A DNA stretch of 10,171 nucleotides from Verrucomicrobiota bacterium (GCA_025354845.1 JANXMD010000440.1:1-10171), one strand, 5' to 3'; positions 1 to 7,310 are shown, counted from the stretch's first letter. A program made the numbers and translations. Notes: a model not told the origin generated them from the sequence alone.

Positions 1-299
1 GTTCGACGCCACCGCTACCGCGACGGGCAACGCGTTTGATCCCACCCTCAGAAAGTTGAGATCTCGGGGGTGTCATTTCCACGGGCACGTGATGAGTCTT
101 CCCACCCCCGCCCCGGGGTATCCGTCTCAATTGCCGCCAACTACTGAGTGGCGGGCCGGAAGTTCCGACAGATTCCGACAACGGAACGGTAAAACGGTGC
201 GCGACGAAGGCGTTTCATCCTAATTCGGAAAAGACCGCTTTCAGGCAGTATTTACGCCCTTTTCGTGCACGTTTAAGTCGTTGTCACGAAATCGCTGGC
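1..299. other. Non-coding stretch upstream of the tRNA remnant; no gene supported
   Basis: I see no open frame with a plausible start and no recognisable RNA here. One small local feature is a direct repeat of the octamer ttccgaca at 163-170 and 173-180, followed by a run containing acggaacggtaaaacggt. If the tRNA remnant at 300-349 is an att site, this stretch would lie on one side of it, where integrases often have short repeated arm-binding sites; that link is speculation. The left edge begins mid-sequence, so a gene lying further left could end just outside the window. Confidence 0.5.
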
Positions 300-349
300 A
301 TGGATTTGTAAGCCGTCGGTCGTCGGTTCAATCCCGACAGCTGGCTCCA
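300..349 (+). pseudogene. 3' half of tRNA-Thr(UGU), no 5' half; probable att site
   Basis: From 300 on the sequence reads as the 3' half of a tRNA. It has an anticodon loop TTTGTAA at 305-311 with anticodon TGT at 307-309, flanked by ATGGA/GCCGT, which pairs at four of five positions. A five-base variable loop follows at 317-321. The T-stem GTCGG/CCGAC (322-326, 334-338) is perfect, with loop TTCAATC. The acceptor 3' strand AGCTGGC is at 339-345, then discriminator T and an encoded CCA at 347-349. The expected 5' acceptor GCCAGCT and a D-arm are absent from the roughly 75 bases upstream. A 3' tRNA fragment ending at CCA is the usual footprint of tyrosine-integrase insertion into a tRNA gene. 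Alternatives are a decayed tRNA, or an intron-split tRNA whose 5' half lies left of the window; I saw no intron core motifs. Confidence 0.65.
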
Positions 350-616
350 GTTTCTCCGCCTCCGTCGTCTTCTTCCGGTCGAGCTTCGGATTCCCGCCTC
401 AGCAACGGTTCCGCGAAACGCGCTTCAGACTTCGCGAGCCCTCGTGAAAACCATGAGTAACGCCCGAAGGACCCGGTGGGAATCTCAGCGTCCCAGGTCG
501 ACGGCGTTTTTACCCAACGCGGGTCCGGCAAGAGGTTGCCTGCGACCCGGATTTCGAGGACCATCCCAGGCGTCGCTGCGGTGGCCGTTCGCATGGTCCA
601 AGGTACGAACCTCGTT

Positions 617-1093
617 ATGAATTCCCCTCTTTCCCCGGCGCCTTCCATGCACGCGGCTCCGGTTCGATCAAACCGTTTGGCGCCACGGCGGCTGTTGCTC
701 GAAAGTCTGATGCGGTTCGACACCCTGTCGTTCGTCGCCGCGGGTCTTTCCGTGGCGGGGATGGCGACGATCGGCCCCCTGTGGACCTTGCTGATGGGCG
801 GAGGGATTTGGATGGCAACGATCGGATACCGCCGGCAGCAGCACGCCCTGCATGCATTTCGGCATCGATTGTCCCCAGAGGCGCGACGTCAGCGAATGCT
901 GGGAGTCTGGCGTGGCTACATCTGCTTTCTGGGGCTGTCGTCGTTGATGCTTTTCAAGGATTTCGCGCCAGGGCTGCTGTTGTGGCTGGTCTTCGCTATC
1001 GCGGGATTGTGCTGCTTGGCTGCCGTCGCCGCCGACATGCAGCGCGGCGGACGACTAACTCAGTTGCCGAGGTCTGTAGTCGGGGTTGGCTGA
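617..1093 (+). CDS. Hypothetical small membrane protein, about four membrane segments
   Basis: Function not recognised. From ATG 617 the product is 158 residues. It has a short proline- and arginine-rich head, then two hydrophobic stretches beginning near FDTLSFVAAGLSVAGM and WTLLMGGGIWMATIGY. A basic loop (YRRQQHALHAFRHRLSPEARRQR) separates them from two more segments, YICFLGLSSLMLF and GLLLWLVFAIAGLCCLAAVA, so an inner-membrane protein is likely. The start is uncertain. The frame stays open back to GTG 476, which has a GAAGGA four bases upstream and would add 47 residues with no membrane character; ATG 617 has only a weak AAGG about 13 bases away. The stop TGA lies 24 bases before the next gene, so the two may be co-transcribed. 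Confidence 0.5.
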   Translation: MNSPLSPAPSMHAAPVRSNRLAPRRLLLESLMRFDTLSFVAAGLSVAGMATIGPLWTLLMGGGIWMATIGYRRQQHALHAFRHRLSPEARRQRMLGVWRGYICFLGLSSLMLFKDFAPGLLLWLVFAIAGLCCLAAVAADMQRGGRLTQLPRSVVGVG

Positions 1094-1117
1094 TCCGTTG
1101 AAAACGCAACGATCTCG

Positions 1118-2440
1118 ATGCGAAACCGGGCAGCGGGGCCGTTGATGGAATCCATGAACTCAAACCCTTCGGTGGTACCGACGAGGCCAATCCCATTGCG
1201 CCTGTGGCCGGGAATTCTGGTTGCGGTCGCCATGGTGGCGCTCCGGGTTCTCCTGCATTGGCTCGACCCCGGCAATGGGGGCATCGGGATCCTCGGCGGT
1301 ATCCTCGGAACGGTTCTCATCCTCATATGGTGGCTGTTCTTCAGCCGCGCAGGGTGGAGGGCTCGACTTGGCGTCCTCCTCCTGATGGGCGCCCTGCTCG
1401 CGGCCACCTCCCGATTGGTTCATCCGTCGATTTCCAACGGCATGATGGGAATGCTGCTTCCGATTTATGCGATGCCCGTGATGTGTCTGGCGTTGGTCAT
1501 TTGGGCATCCACCACACGACGACTCACGAATGCAGGTCGCCGGGGCTCCCTGGCGGCGGCCTTTCTGGTGGTTTGTTGCGGTTTCCTGATCCTGCGGACC
1601 GACGGCATCAGCGGCGATGCCGTTTCCAATTTCCGGCTTCGTTGGACGCCAAGCGCCGAGGATCAACTCCTCTCCAACTCGGACGCCATGGTCAGCGCCA
1701 TCGTGTCGAACGCACCCATCTCCGAGGTGCGATCCGGAAATGAAGCGTCCGGATCGCCTCGCGAATGGCCCGGCTTCCGTGGGGCGGAACGAAACGGAGT
1801 GGTTCGCGGTGTTCGACTGTCCACGAACTGGAGCGTCTCGCCTCCGGTGGTGGTCTGGCGCCGACCAGTGGGTCCTGGTTGGTCGTCGTTCGCGGTACAT
1901 GGGAACTTGCTCTACACGCAGGAGCAACGCGGGACCAATGAGGTGGTGGCCTGCTATCGGGTGAGCACCGGGGAACCAGTCTGGCAGCACGCCGACGAGA
2001 CCCGATTTTGGGAATCGAACGCAGGAGCCGGCCCCCGGGGCACGCCCACGTTCGCAGGTGGGAGACTCTACACCTTCGGAGCGACCGGCATTCTCAATGC
2101 GCTCGACGCCATCACGGGGACCTTGATTTGGAGCTGTCGTCCCACAGCGGATACCGACGCCAAGGTCCCGGAATGGGGATTCGCGAGTTCACCCCTTTTG
2201 ATTGCCGGTAGCGTGGTCGTGGCGACGGGGAGCAGGTTGGCAGCGTATGAGAGCGCTACAGGCTGGCGGCGATGGCGCGGCCCCACCGGCGGTGGAGGAG
2301 GCTATGGATCTCCCCATCTTCTCGTGATCGATGGCAGGGAGCAGATTGCCTTTCAAAGCGGAACCGGAGTGATCGGTGTCTCGCCGTCGGACGGCTCCGT
2401 TCTGTGGCGATATGCGTGGAAGAATGATGGAATCCTTTAA
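1118..2440 (+). CDS. Membrane-anchored PQQ-like beta-propeller protein, N-terminal part up to a premature TAA
   Basis: The product opens with about five hydrophobic segments (roughly residues 29-48, 55-77, 83-100, 110-131 and 145-160). A linker leads to a periplasmic PQQ-like (BamB-type) beta-propeller from about residue 216. Family hallmarks are EWPGFRGAERNGVV at 216-229, WRRPVGPGWSSF at 247-258, the blade motifs VSTGEPVW, ITGTLIW and DGSVLW, and GAGPRGTPTFAGGRLYTFG near 303-321. The likely role is binding or scaffolding at the cell surface; such propellers often lack the PQQ cofactor and no enzyme activity can be assigned. The frame ends at TAA 2438-2440 after residue 440, in the middle of the propeller, and the same frame resumes at once with family-like sequence to 2932. 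The intact protein would be about 604 residues. Start choice among ATGs at 1118, 1145 and 1154 is open, since none has a good ribosome binding site. Confidence 0.8.
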   Translation: MRNRAAGPLMESMNSNPSVVPTRPIPLRLWPGILVAVAMVALRVLLHWLDPGNGGIGILGGILGTVLILIWWLFFSRAGWRARLGVLLLMGALLAATSRLVHPSISNGMMGMLLPIYAMPVMCLALVIWASTTRRLTNAGRRGSLAAAFLVVCCGFLILRTDGISGDAVSNFRLRWTPSAEDQLLSNSDAMVSAIVSNAPISEVRSGNEASGSPREWPGFRGAERNGVVRGVRLSTNWSVSPPVVVWRRPVGPGWSSFAVHGNLLYTQEQRGTNEVVACYRVSTGEPVWQHADETRFWESNAGAGPRGTPTFAGGRLYTFGATGILNALDAITGTLIWSCRPTADTDAKVPEWGFASSPLLIAGSVVVATGSRLAAYESATGWRRWRGPTGGGGGYGSPHLLVIDGREQIAFQSGTGVIGVSPSDGSVLWRYAWKNDGIL

Positions 2441-2932
2441 TCGTTTGTTTTGGGTGGCGGCGATATCCTCATCGGCAGCGGTTCCGGAATTGGCGGATCA
2501 GGAGTTGGGGTGCGTCAACTCAATGTCTCCCAGGACACAGCGACCGGCTCCTGGAGGGTTCAGGAACGGTGGACCACGACCGGGTTGAAACCGTACTTCA
2601 GTGATGTCGTGGCGGACAAAGACTTCGCCTACGGACTCGATGGCGGGTTTCTCGCCTGCATTTCACTGAAGGATGGAAAGCGTCAATGGAAGGACGGACG
2701 CTATGGAAATGGTCAACTGATCCTCATTGAGGAATCACAACTGCTGCTGGTGGTGTCGGAGCGGGGCGACTTGGTGTTAGTGGACGCTTCCGGAAGGCAA
2801 TTCACGGAAATCGGCCAATTTCACGCAGTCCAGGGAAAGACTTGGAATCATCCGGTCCTGGTTGGTGACCTGCTCTTGGTCCGGAATAGTGAGGAAATGG
2901 CGGCAGTGAAACTCCCGACCCTGCCGCGATAG
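2441..2932 (+). pseudogene. C-terminal part of the beta-propeller protein, separated by the in-frame stop
   Basis: Directly after the TAA, in the same reading frame, the sequence continues SFVLGGGDILIGSGSG and runs to TAG 2930-2932. It contains further propeller strands: YFSDVVADKDFAYGLDGGFL, ISLKDGKRQW, SERGDLVLVDASG, and a typical propeller end NHPVLVGDLLLVRNSEEM. It is needed to close the propeller begun by the upstream part. It has no convincing start of its own: TTG at 2450 is the first start-like codon, with no clear Shine-Dalgarno. No shift of frame is needed; one C-to-T change (CAA to TAA) would explain the interruption. It could be a fresh pseudogene, a read-through case or a sequencing error. 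Confidence 0.75.
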
Positions 2933-3010
2933 CCGCGGGTTTCTCGAGCGGATCAAGCCGGTTTCGGTCGAAACGGGTTGCGGGCGGTTGGCGCTACGGA
3001 GAGGGGTAAG

Positions 3011-3037
3011 AGTCGAAAGTCGAAAGTCGAAGGTCCA
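3011..3037. repeat. 27-bp heptamer repeat, copy 1 (ends on the sialidase start codon)
   Basis: The site holds three near-perfect tandem copies of the unit gtcgaaa followed by ggtcca. It is identical over 27 bases to the copy at 4825-4851, in the same orientation. Its last base is the A of the ATG at 3037. It separates that start from a purine-rich GGAGAGGGG at about 2998-3006, which would otherwise be a ribosome binding site but is now about 30 bases away. Confidence 0.85.
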
Positions 3038-4347
3038 TGAGTGATCCACGCTCGAGTCGGTTCAGCGATAGCCTTTCCTCGGAATGGAGCCGTCGCCGAT
3101 GGCTTTGCCGGTTTGCCCGGATGGCGGCAGTCGCCGCGTCGAGCGCCGGGGGCGCTGGGTGCCTACTTCAACACGGCACCCCGTCGACGCCGGAACGGAT
3201 TTCACTTACCCCGGTACCCGGCACGGTTATCACCCATAGTCCGGCGGCGTCGGGACTGTTCATCGGATCACCCTCGATCGCGGTGTTGCCGGATGGAGAC
3301 TATGTCGCTTCCCATGATTTTTTCGGGCCGAATTCCAATGAACACGTGAAAGCACGTTCGCGCGTCTTCCGATCGGGTGATCGTGGCCGGAGCTGGCGAC
3401 TCGTTGCCGAAATTGATGGGGCGTTCTGGTCGTCGTTATTCGTCCACCGCGGCGCGTTGTACTTGCTGGGACCCGATCGACATCACGGAAGAATCCTCAT
3501 CCGACGGTCTCGTGATGGCGGTGTGAGCTGGACTGATCCGGTCGACGGGCACTCAGGCGTGCTGCGTCCCGAGGCGGAGTTCCACTGCGCACCCATGCCG
3601 GTGGTGGAACATGCCGGGAGATTATGGCGCGCCTTTGAATGGCGTCACCCGCCCGAAGCCTGGGGCGTCAACTACCGCGCCGGCGTGTTGTCGGTGCCCG
3701 TCGATGCCGATCTGCTGGACGCGACGCAGTGGACCTCGAGCGAGTTTCTCGCAAGCGATCGTTCCTGGAATCACGGAGACATGGGTGCTTGGTTGGAAGG
3801 CAATGTGGTGGCCGGTCCTGACGGCACGCTGTGGGATCTGTTGCGCGTGGACACCCGAGGGCTTCCGGAAAAAGGAGCGCTCGTCCGCATCGGTTCCGAC
3901 GGACGAACCATGACCTTTGATCCGGCCACGGGTTTCGTGGAGTTGCCCGGTGCCGCCAAGAAGTTCGCGGTACGACAGGATCCGCGGAACGGCACCTATT
4001 GGACGCTCGCGAGCGTGGTCGCTCCCGGTTGGGAATCCGTCGGTAAACCCGCCACGATCCGAAACACTCTCGCCCTGCTCCATGGTGACGATCTTCGCCG
4101 ATGGGAACTGCGAACCTACCTGCTTCACTACCCGGACCAGCTGCGACACGGATTCCAATACGTGGACTGGCAGTTCGACGGCGACGACCTGATCGCCGCC
4201 TGCAGGACCGCCTTCGACGACACCTTCGGCGGTGCCCACAACGCGCACGACGCGAACTACCTCACTTTTCATCGGATCCGGAGTTTTCGTTCACTGGGTC
4301 CTCGTGATTCCGTTCCCCTCACCCGTCCCGCCTCTGCTTCCAGTTGA
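3037..4347 (+). CDS. Sialidase-like (BNR/Asp-box) exported protein with Tat-type signal
   Basis: The 436-residue product starts with a twin-arginine-like signal: SRRRWL at 18-23, then a hydrophobic stretch MAAVAASSAGGAG at 29-41 and Cys42. This suggests Tat export and perhaps lipid attachment, although the lipobox GAGC lacks the usual leucine at -3. The mature part reads as a sialidase-fold six-bladed propeller. Two Asp-boxes with the S-x-D-x-G-x-x-W pattern are visible, SGDRGRSW at 113-120 and SRDGGVSW at 158-165, plus a recurring theme of P-D-G blade turns (LPDGDYV, GPDGTLW). Family members include exo-alpha-sialidases, but many in these bacteria are uncharacterised sugar-binding or glycan-processing proteins, so sialic acid cleavage is not established. 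An in-frame TAA at 3007-3009 leaves ATG 3037 as the first start. A Tat signal may mean that the protein folds in the cytoplasm before export. Confidence 0.8.
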   Translation: MSDPRSSRFSDSLSSEWSRRRWLCRFARMAAVAASSAGGAGCLLQHGTPSTPERISLTPVPGTVITHSPAASGLFIGSPSIAVLPDGDYVASHDFFGPNSNEHVKARSRVFRSGDRGRSWRLVAEIDGAFWSSLFVHRGALYLLGPDRHHGRILIRRSRDGGVSWTDPVDGHSGVLRPEAEFHCAPMPVVEHAGRLWRAFEWRHPPEAWGVNYRAGVLSVPVDADLLDATQWTSSEFLASDRSWNHGDMGAWLEGNVVAGPDGTLWDLLRVDTRGLPEKGALVRIGSDGRTMTFDPATGFVELPGAAKKFAVRQDPRNGTYWTLASVVAPGWESVGKPATIRNTLALLHGDDLRRWELRTYLLHYPDQLRHGFQYVDWQFDGDDLIAACRTAFDDTFGGAHNAHDANYLTFHRIRSFRSLGPRDSVPLTRPASASS

Positions 4348-4494
4348 GTGAGACCGACTCGGGGTCTCGATCTCCTACCGCTCACCAATCACTTGCCATT
4401 TGAATCGCGCGGCCCGGAGAGCCCACACTTCGCTCCGGATGACGGACCACTGCCACACGATCTCGCCCCCCTCCCTCGGCGCGAACCTCTAACC

Positions 4495-4824
4495 ATGTTC
4501 ACCAAAGGCCAGCGCGTCGTCTGCATCAACGACACCTTCGACGCCATTACCCGGATCGCCTTCCAGAACCTGCCGGTGAAAGGGCAGATCTACACCATCC
4601 GCGCCCTGTACGTGGGCCGCGGGAAGCTTCTACCGGGTTCTCCCGGGGAGACCGACGGGGAAATCGGCGTGCTGCTCGAAGAGATTCGCAATCAGGACCA
4701 CGAAGCCCGCTTCTCCAAGCACGGCTTCGAGCCCGGATTCAGCAGCGAACGCTTCGCCCCGGTCCATGCCGAGGCCAAGACCGAGGAACTTGTCGCGCAC
4801 GAGCCCGCCACGGCGGGGGGGTGA
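4495..4824 (+). CDS. Conserved small protein of unknown function, 109 residues
   Basis: The product begins MFTKGQRVVCINDTF, with LPVKGQIYTIRALY at 26-39 and GVLLEEIRN at 58-66, then GFEPGFSSERFAPV at 77-90. This pattern is known to me from small conserved or phage-related proteins of unknown function: a short SH3-like beta fold starting with a 'G-x-x-V-x-C' strand, a 'K-G-x-x-Y-T-I/V-R' strand, and a closing 'E-x-F-x-R-F-x-P' tail. The fold assignment is inference. The frame is open back to 4348, immediately after the sialidase stop, but that 49-residue extension is proline-rich without family character, so ATG 4495 is preferred. No clear ribosome binding site is seen. The tail after residue 90 is charged and probably flexible. 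The stop abuts the 27-bp repeat at 4825. Confidence 0.7.
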   Translation: MFTKGQRVVCINDTFDAITRIAFQNLPVKGQIYTIRALYVGRGKLLPGSPGETDGEIGVLLEEIRNQDHEARFSKHGFEPGFSSERFAPVHAEAKTEELVAHEPATAGG

Positions 4825-4851
4825 AGTCGAAAGTCGAAAGTCGAAGGTCCA
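4825..4851. repeat. 27-bp heptamer repeat, copy 2 (between converging genes)
   Basis: This is an exact 27-base copy of the repeat at 3011-3037, in the same orientation. It fills nearly the whole gap between the stop of the small protein (4824) and the stop of the minus-strand haloperoxidase gene (4854). The unit is not palindromic, so it is not an ordinary intrinsic terminator. Confidence 0.85.
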
Positions 4852-4853
4852 GG

Positions 4854-7004
4854 TCAGGGGACTGGGATGATTCGGACGAAGCGTGCGCTGCCGGTGGGGG
4901 CGTTGGTTCGGGTGATCGTGATGATGTCGAACGGCTGAGCCACGTCGGTGCCTGGATCATCGACGAATGCCTGACGCAGATCGCTGGTGCTCTGTTGGCG
5001 GTAGTTGAATCCGCGTCGAGTCGCAAACGTTGTTTCCGTCCGACCGTCAGCCGCAAGCCGCCGCACCGCGACGTCCACCGAAGCGGCCGTTCCGTTCCAG
5101 TATTTTTGAACGAGGTCCCAAACGCCCTTTCCCGCTGCGGATCCGGCACGGCGTCCGCCGAAGTCGTCCACGGGCGGATGAATTCCCCCCCAGATCCGCG
5201 AAAGTCCGGCCTGATCCGCCGCGTCGTAGTACGTGGCCCATTGCAACTGGACGGCCTTGCTCGGGCCCTTCTCGAATCCAAGCCCGGTGTCGGCCGGCGA
5301 AGAGTACGTGGCCAATCCTCCGGGAAAAAACGGACTCCCGGTAATCGCCGTGAGGACTTCTGCAGCCGAACGGCTGAAGGAGCTATGGCCGGAAACATAT
5401 CCCGGAAATGCCGGGGTAACGAAGTTGGTCCGTTGGTAGGTGGTCCAGTTCCCGGGATACATCCACTTCACCCCCTGGTGGGTGGACTTGGGATCCGCCG
5501 GCTGCCCGGGCCAGCCGAGGACGGCAACCCGGCCCGCCTGCAGACCGGCGTGGCGTCCCGAGGTGATCGTTTGCGCGGTCACCAGTTCGATCACTCCCGG
5601 AACGAGCGGCAGGCCGTTGGTGTGATACGAGGGCGCCTTGGAATCGCTCGATTGGCCCAAGGTTCCCATGTAGCGGATCGCCGAGATCGGGCGCCATCCG
5701 TCGTAGTATCGCTTCAACGACCACGCCGCGCAGGCAGCGTCGTGAACCGCGGCATTCACGGCGAAATAGACCTTCACGTCCCATTCGAGGTCCTCCACGA
5801 CGGGACCGACGCCCCCAATTCGCTTTTCGAATCCTGAATAGTCCGCCACGCCGTTGGCCAGCACGTTCCAGTGTCCCGGCGGGGTTTCCGAGCTCGGTCC
5901 ATCCGCCCAGAACTCGGCAAGCACACGTGTGTAGTCGCCGCGAAGAACGACATTGGGCGCGTAGGGTTGACCGGTGATGGGATTCACCGAATGGCCGTGT
6001 CCATCGCTCGTCCCGAGCGTGTTGTTGCCGAACGCACCGGGCGAAATGTCGATAGTCGCCCCGTCATCGGGCGAGAGCTCGCTACCGGCGCGAAGCACCG
6101 CGACGACGTTGGTGCGGAATTCCGCGTCGCCCTGCCCTCCCAGGTGCGGTGGCGGACCCGGATCAATCCAGGGCTTGGTCGAATCCGTCCGAGCCAGCGC
6201 GAAGGCCCGGACGCCCAGCCACTGGGCGCCAAGATACCCTTGGATCGGGCCCTGCGGAAATCCGTTCTGGTCCACCGCGTTGACAATCTGCAGGCGCTGC
6301 CAGTGGTTGATGTCCACCACGGTGTTGCCATTGCCGTCATCAATTCCGTAAAGGGCGGTGGCGAGCGGCGGGTTGAGGAAGACATAGCCGCCCTGACCCG
6401 CGGGATAATCTGGATAGGCCACCGGAGTTGCCGCCGTCGGATAAGGCACGCCGTTGGTCTGCCGTGAGCCATCGTTGGAGAACCACGCCGAGACCGCGTC
6501 GTAGATCGAATTCCCCACACCCGCCGGCGTAGACAGGTCGCGGGAATTGTTGGCGAGATCGTACCCCAGCGCGGTCATCTGGGCATCGTCGGCGGTCAGG
6601 GTTGTGGCCGCCGTCTTGGAAAACGCATGGCGTTCCTTGAGGAGACGATAGGCCGCGTAGCTGATAGCTTCACGCCGCGCCGCGGCGACGTCCGGGGCCG
6701 TATGCTTGCCGCGATACACGTAGCCAATCGCATTCGGATCGTAGGCCGCCCAGGCGTCGTACATGCAGACGGAAAGGCTGAACAGGTTCCGCGCTTGCGC
6801 AGGTGGGTGGGGGGTATCGACCCGAATCGCCGCCAATGCCCGTTCATCCCAGACCCGGGCGATGCTCTGCGTGCCGGCGCGCAGGTCGCCGCTGACCGCA
6901 AGCGCCATCATCGAAAGAACCGAGAACCGAAGGGATGCCGGCCGCCAGCGCAGAGCAGTAACGCGGATCCGCGGCAATCGACACCAACGAGGCAGGAGAT
7001 TCAT
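4854..7004 (-). CDS. Secreted vanadium-dependent haloperoxidase-like protein (PAP2 superfamily)
   Basis: This enzyme family binds vanadate and uses hydrogen peroxide to oxidise halides; the related acid phosphatases share the site. From ATG 7004 the product has 716 residues. All signature elements are present: K431-x6-R438-P439 in KRYYDGWRP, the SGH element with His540 in FPGYVSGHSSF, and SR-x3-G-x-H-x3-D at 602-613 in SRIWGGIHPPVD, with His609 as the vanadate ligand. The canonical proline of PSGH is valine here. The N-terminus carries a basic region and a hydrophobic stretch (SLRFSVLSMMALAVSG) ending near RAG, a likely Sec signal. After the catalytic core, residues from about 644 form a separate C-terminal module (FNYRQQSTSDL ... 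ARFVRIIP) resembling small beta-sandwich tails of exported verrucomicrobial proteins. The frame is open to ATG 7145; I prefer 7004 because the extra 47 residues look non-coding. Neither start has a good ribosome binding site. Halide choice cannot be read from sequence. Confidence 0.85.
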   Translation of the reverse strand: MNLLPRWCRLPRIRVTALRWRPASLRFSVLSMMALAVSGDLRAGTQSIARVWDERALAAIRVDTPHPPAQARNLFSLSVCMYDAWAAYDPNAIGYVYRGKHTAPDVAAARREAISYAAYRLLKERHAFSKTAATTLTADDAQMTALGYDLANNSRDLSTPAGVGNSIYDAVSAWFSNDGSRQTNGVPYPTAATPVAYPDYPAGQGGYVFLNPPLATALYGIDDGNGNTVVDINHWQRLQIVNAVDQNGFPQGPIQGYLGAQWLGVRAFALARTDSTKPWIDPGPPPHLGGQGDAEFRTNVVAVLRAGSELSPDDGATIDISPGAFGNNTLGTSDGHGHSVNPITGQPYAPNVVLRGDYTRVLAEFWADGPSSETPPGHWNVLANGVADYSGFEKRIGGVGPVVEDLEWDVKVYFAVNAAVHDAACAAWSLKRYYDGWRPISAIRYMGTLGQSSDSKAPSYHTNGLPLVPGVIELVTAQTITSGRHAGLQAGRVAVLGWPGQPADPKSTHQGVKWMYPGNWTTYQRTNFVTPAFPGYVSGHSSFSRSAAEVLTAITGSPFFPGGLATYSSPADTGLGFEKGPSKAVQLQWATYYDAADQAGLSRIWGGIHPPVDDFGGRRAGSAAGKGVWDLVQKYWNGTAASVDVAVRRLAADGRTETTFATRRGFNYRQQSTSDLRQAFVDDPGTDVAQPFDIITITRTNAPTGSARFVRIIPVP

Positions 7005-7189
7005 AAGCAGGAGGCCGGGGACAAAGGGAGATGGAACGTGCGTCTGACTTGAGTGCTGAATCTCCGGATGGTGCGTCACTCCACCAAGTCGCAATGCAAG
7101 ATTGGGGCTTTCCGACGTCTGAATGCCGCGAACCGCACGATTCATGGGGCGAGTCGCGATCCCTGACCGGAGCGTTTGCAGTCAGAAAG

Positions 7190-7310
7190 GACCAAACGCC
7201 ACGTTCTTTCACGTCCCGGTCCCAGCAAGAGCGGCAGAGGACTGCCGCACTCCAGGACCTTGCGGAGTCCATTGGCTTGCGGTGCTTTGCATCCAGTTGT
7301 GGATGAGCGC
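7190..7310. repeat. 121-bp direct repeat, copy A
   Basis: This block repeats at 7370-7490 with a constant offset of 180 bases. I count ten mismatches by eye, about 92 percent identity. The second half (gcggcagagg through ttgtggatgagcgc) is almost unchanged; most differences lie in the first 40 bases. It is in the gap upstream of the haloperoxidase gene and downstream of the zinc-ribbon gene. Short open frames cross it in several frames on both strands and are not convincing genes. Confidence 0.85.

Noticed and set aside
1..349. Transfer-messenger RNA (tmRNA) spanning 1-349, suggested by TTCGAC near the left edge and the tRNA-like 3' end
   Set aside because: No tag-peptide frame ending in an Ala-Ala stop is visible, and the 3' half has a normal anticodon arm with TGT, which a tmRNA lacks.
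431..448. Hairpin TTCGCGAG/CTCGTGAA
   Set aside because: One short G-T-containing stem with a tiny loop and no T-run; not enough to call a terminator or repeat without other copies.
328..723. Minus-strand open frame of 131 codons across the tRNA remnant and the start of the membrane-protein gene
   Set aside because: It overlaps the tRNA fragment and the plus-strand coding frame, has no recognisable domain, and looks like an antisense shadow. I cannot exclude that part of this region belongs to a repeat family.
1092..1114. Hairpin CGTTG/CAACG between the first two genes as a terminator
   Set aside because: Short AT-containing stem, no T-run, and the two genes are only 24 bases apart in the same direction.
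2965..2985. Imperfect inverted repeat GTTTC/GAAAC after the propeller gene
   Set aside because: A five-base stem with a mismatch outside it and no T-run; could occur by chance.
4821..6467. Long plus-strand open frames (4821-5837 and 5871-6467) opposite the haloperoxidase gene
   Set aside because: They mirror the GC-rich codons of a well-supported enzyme gene with an intact active site; their translations show no domain and are Arg/Gly/Pro-rich.
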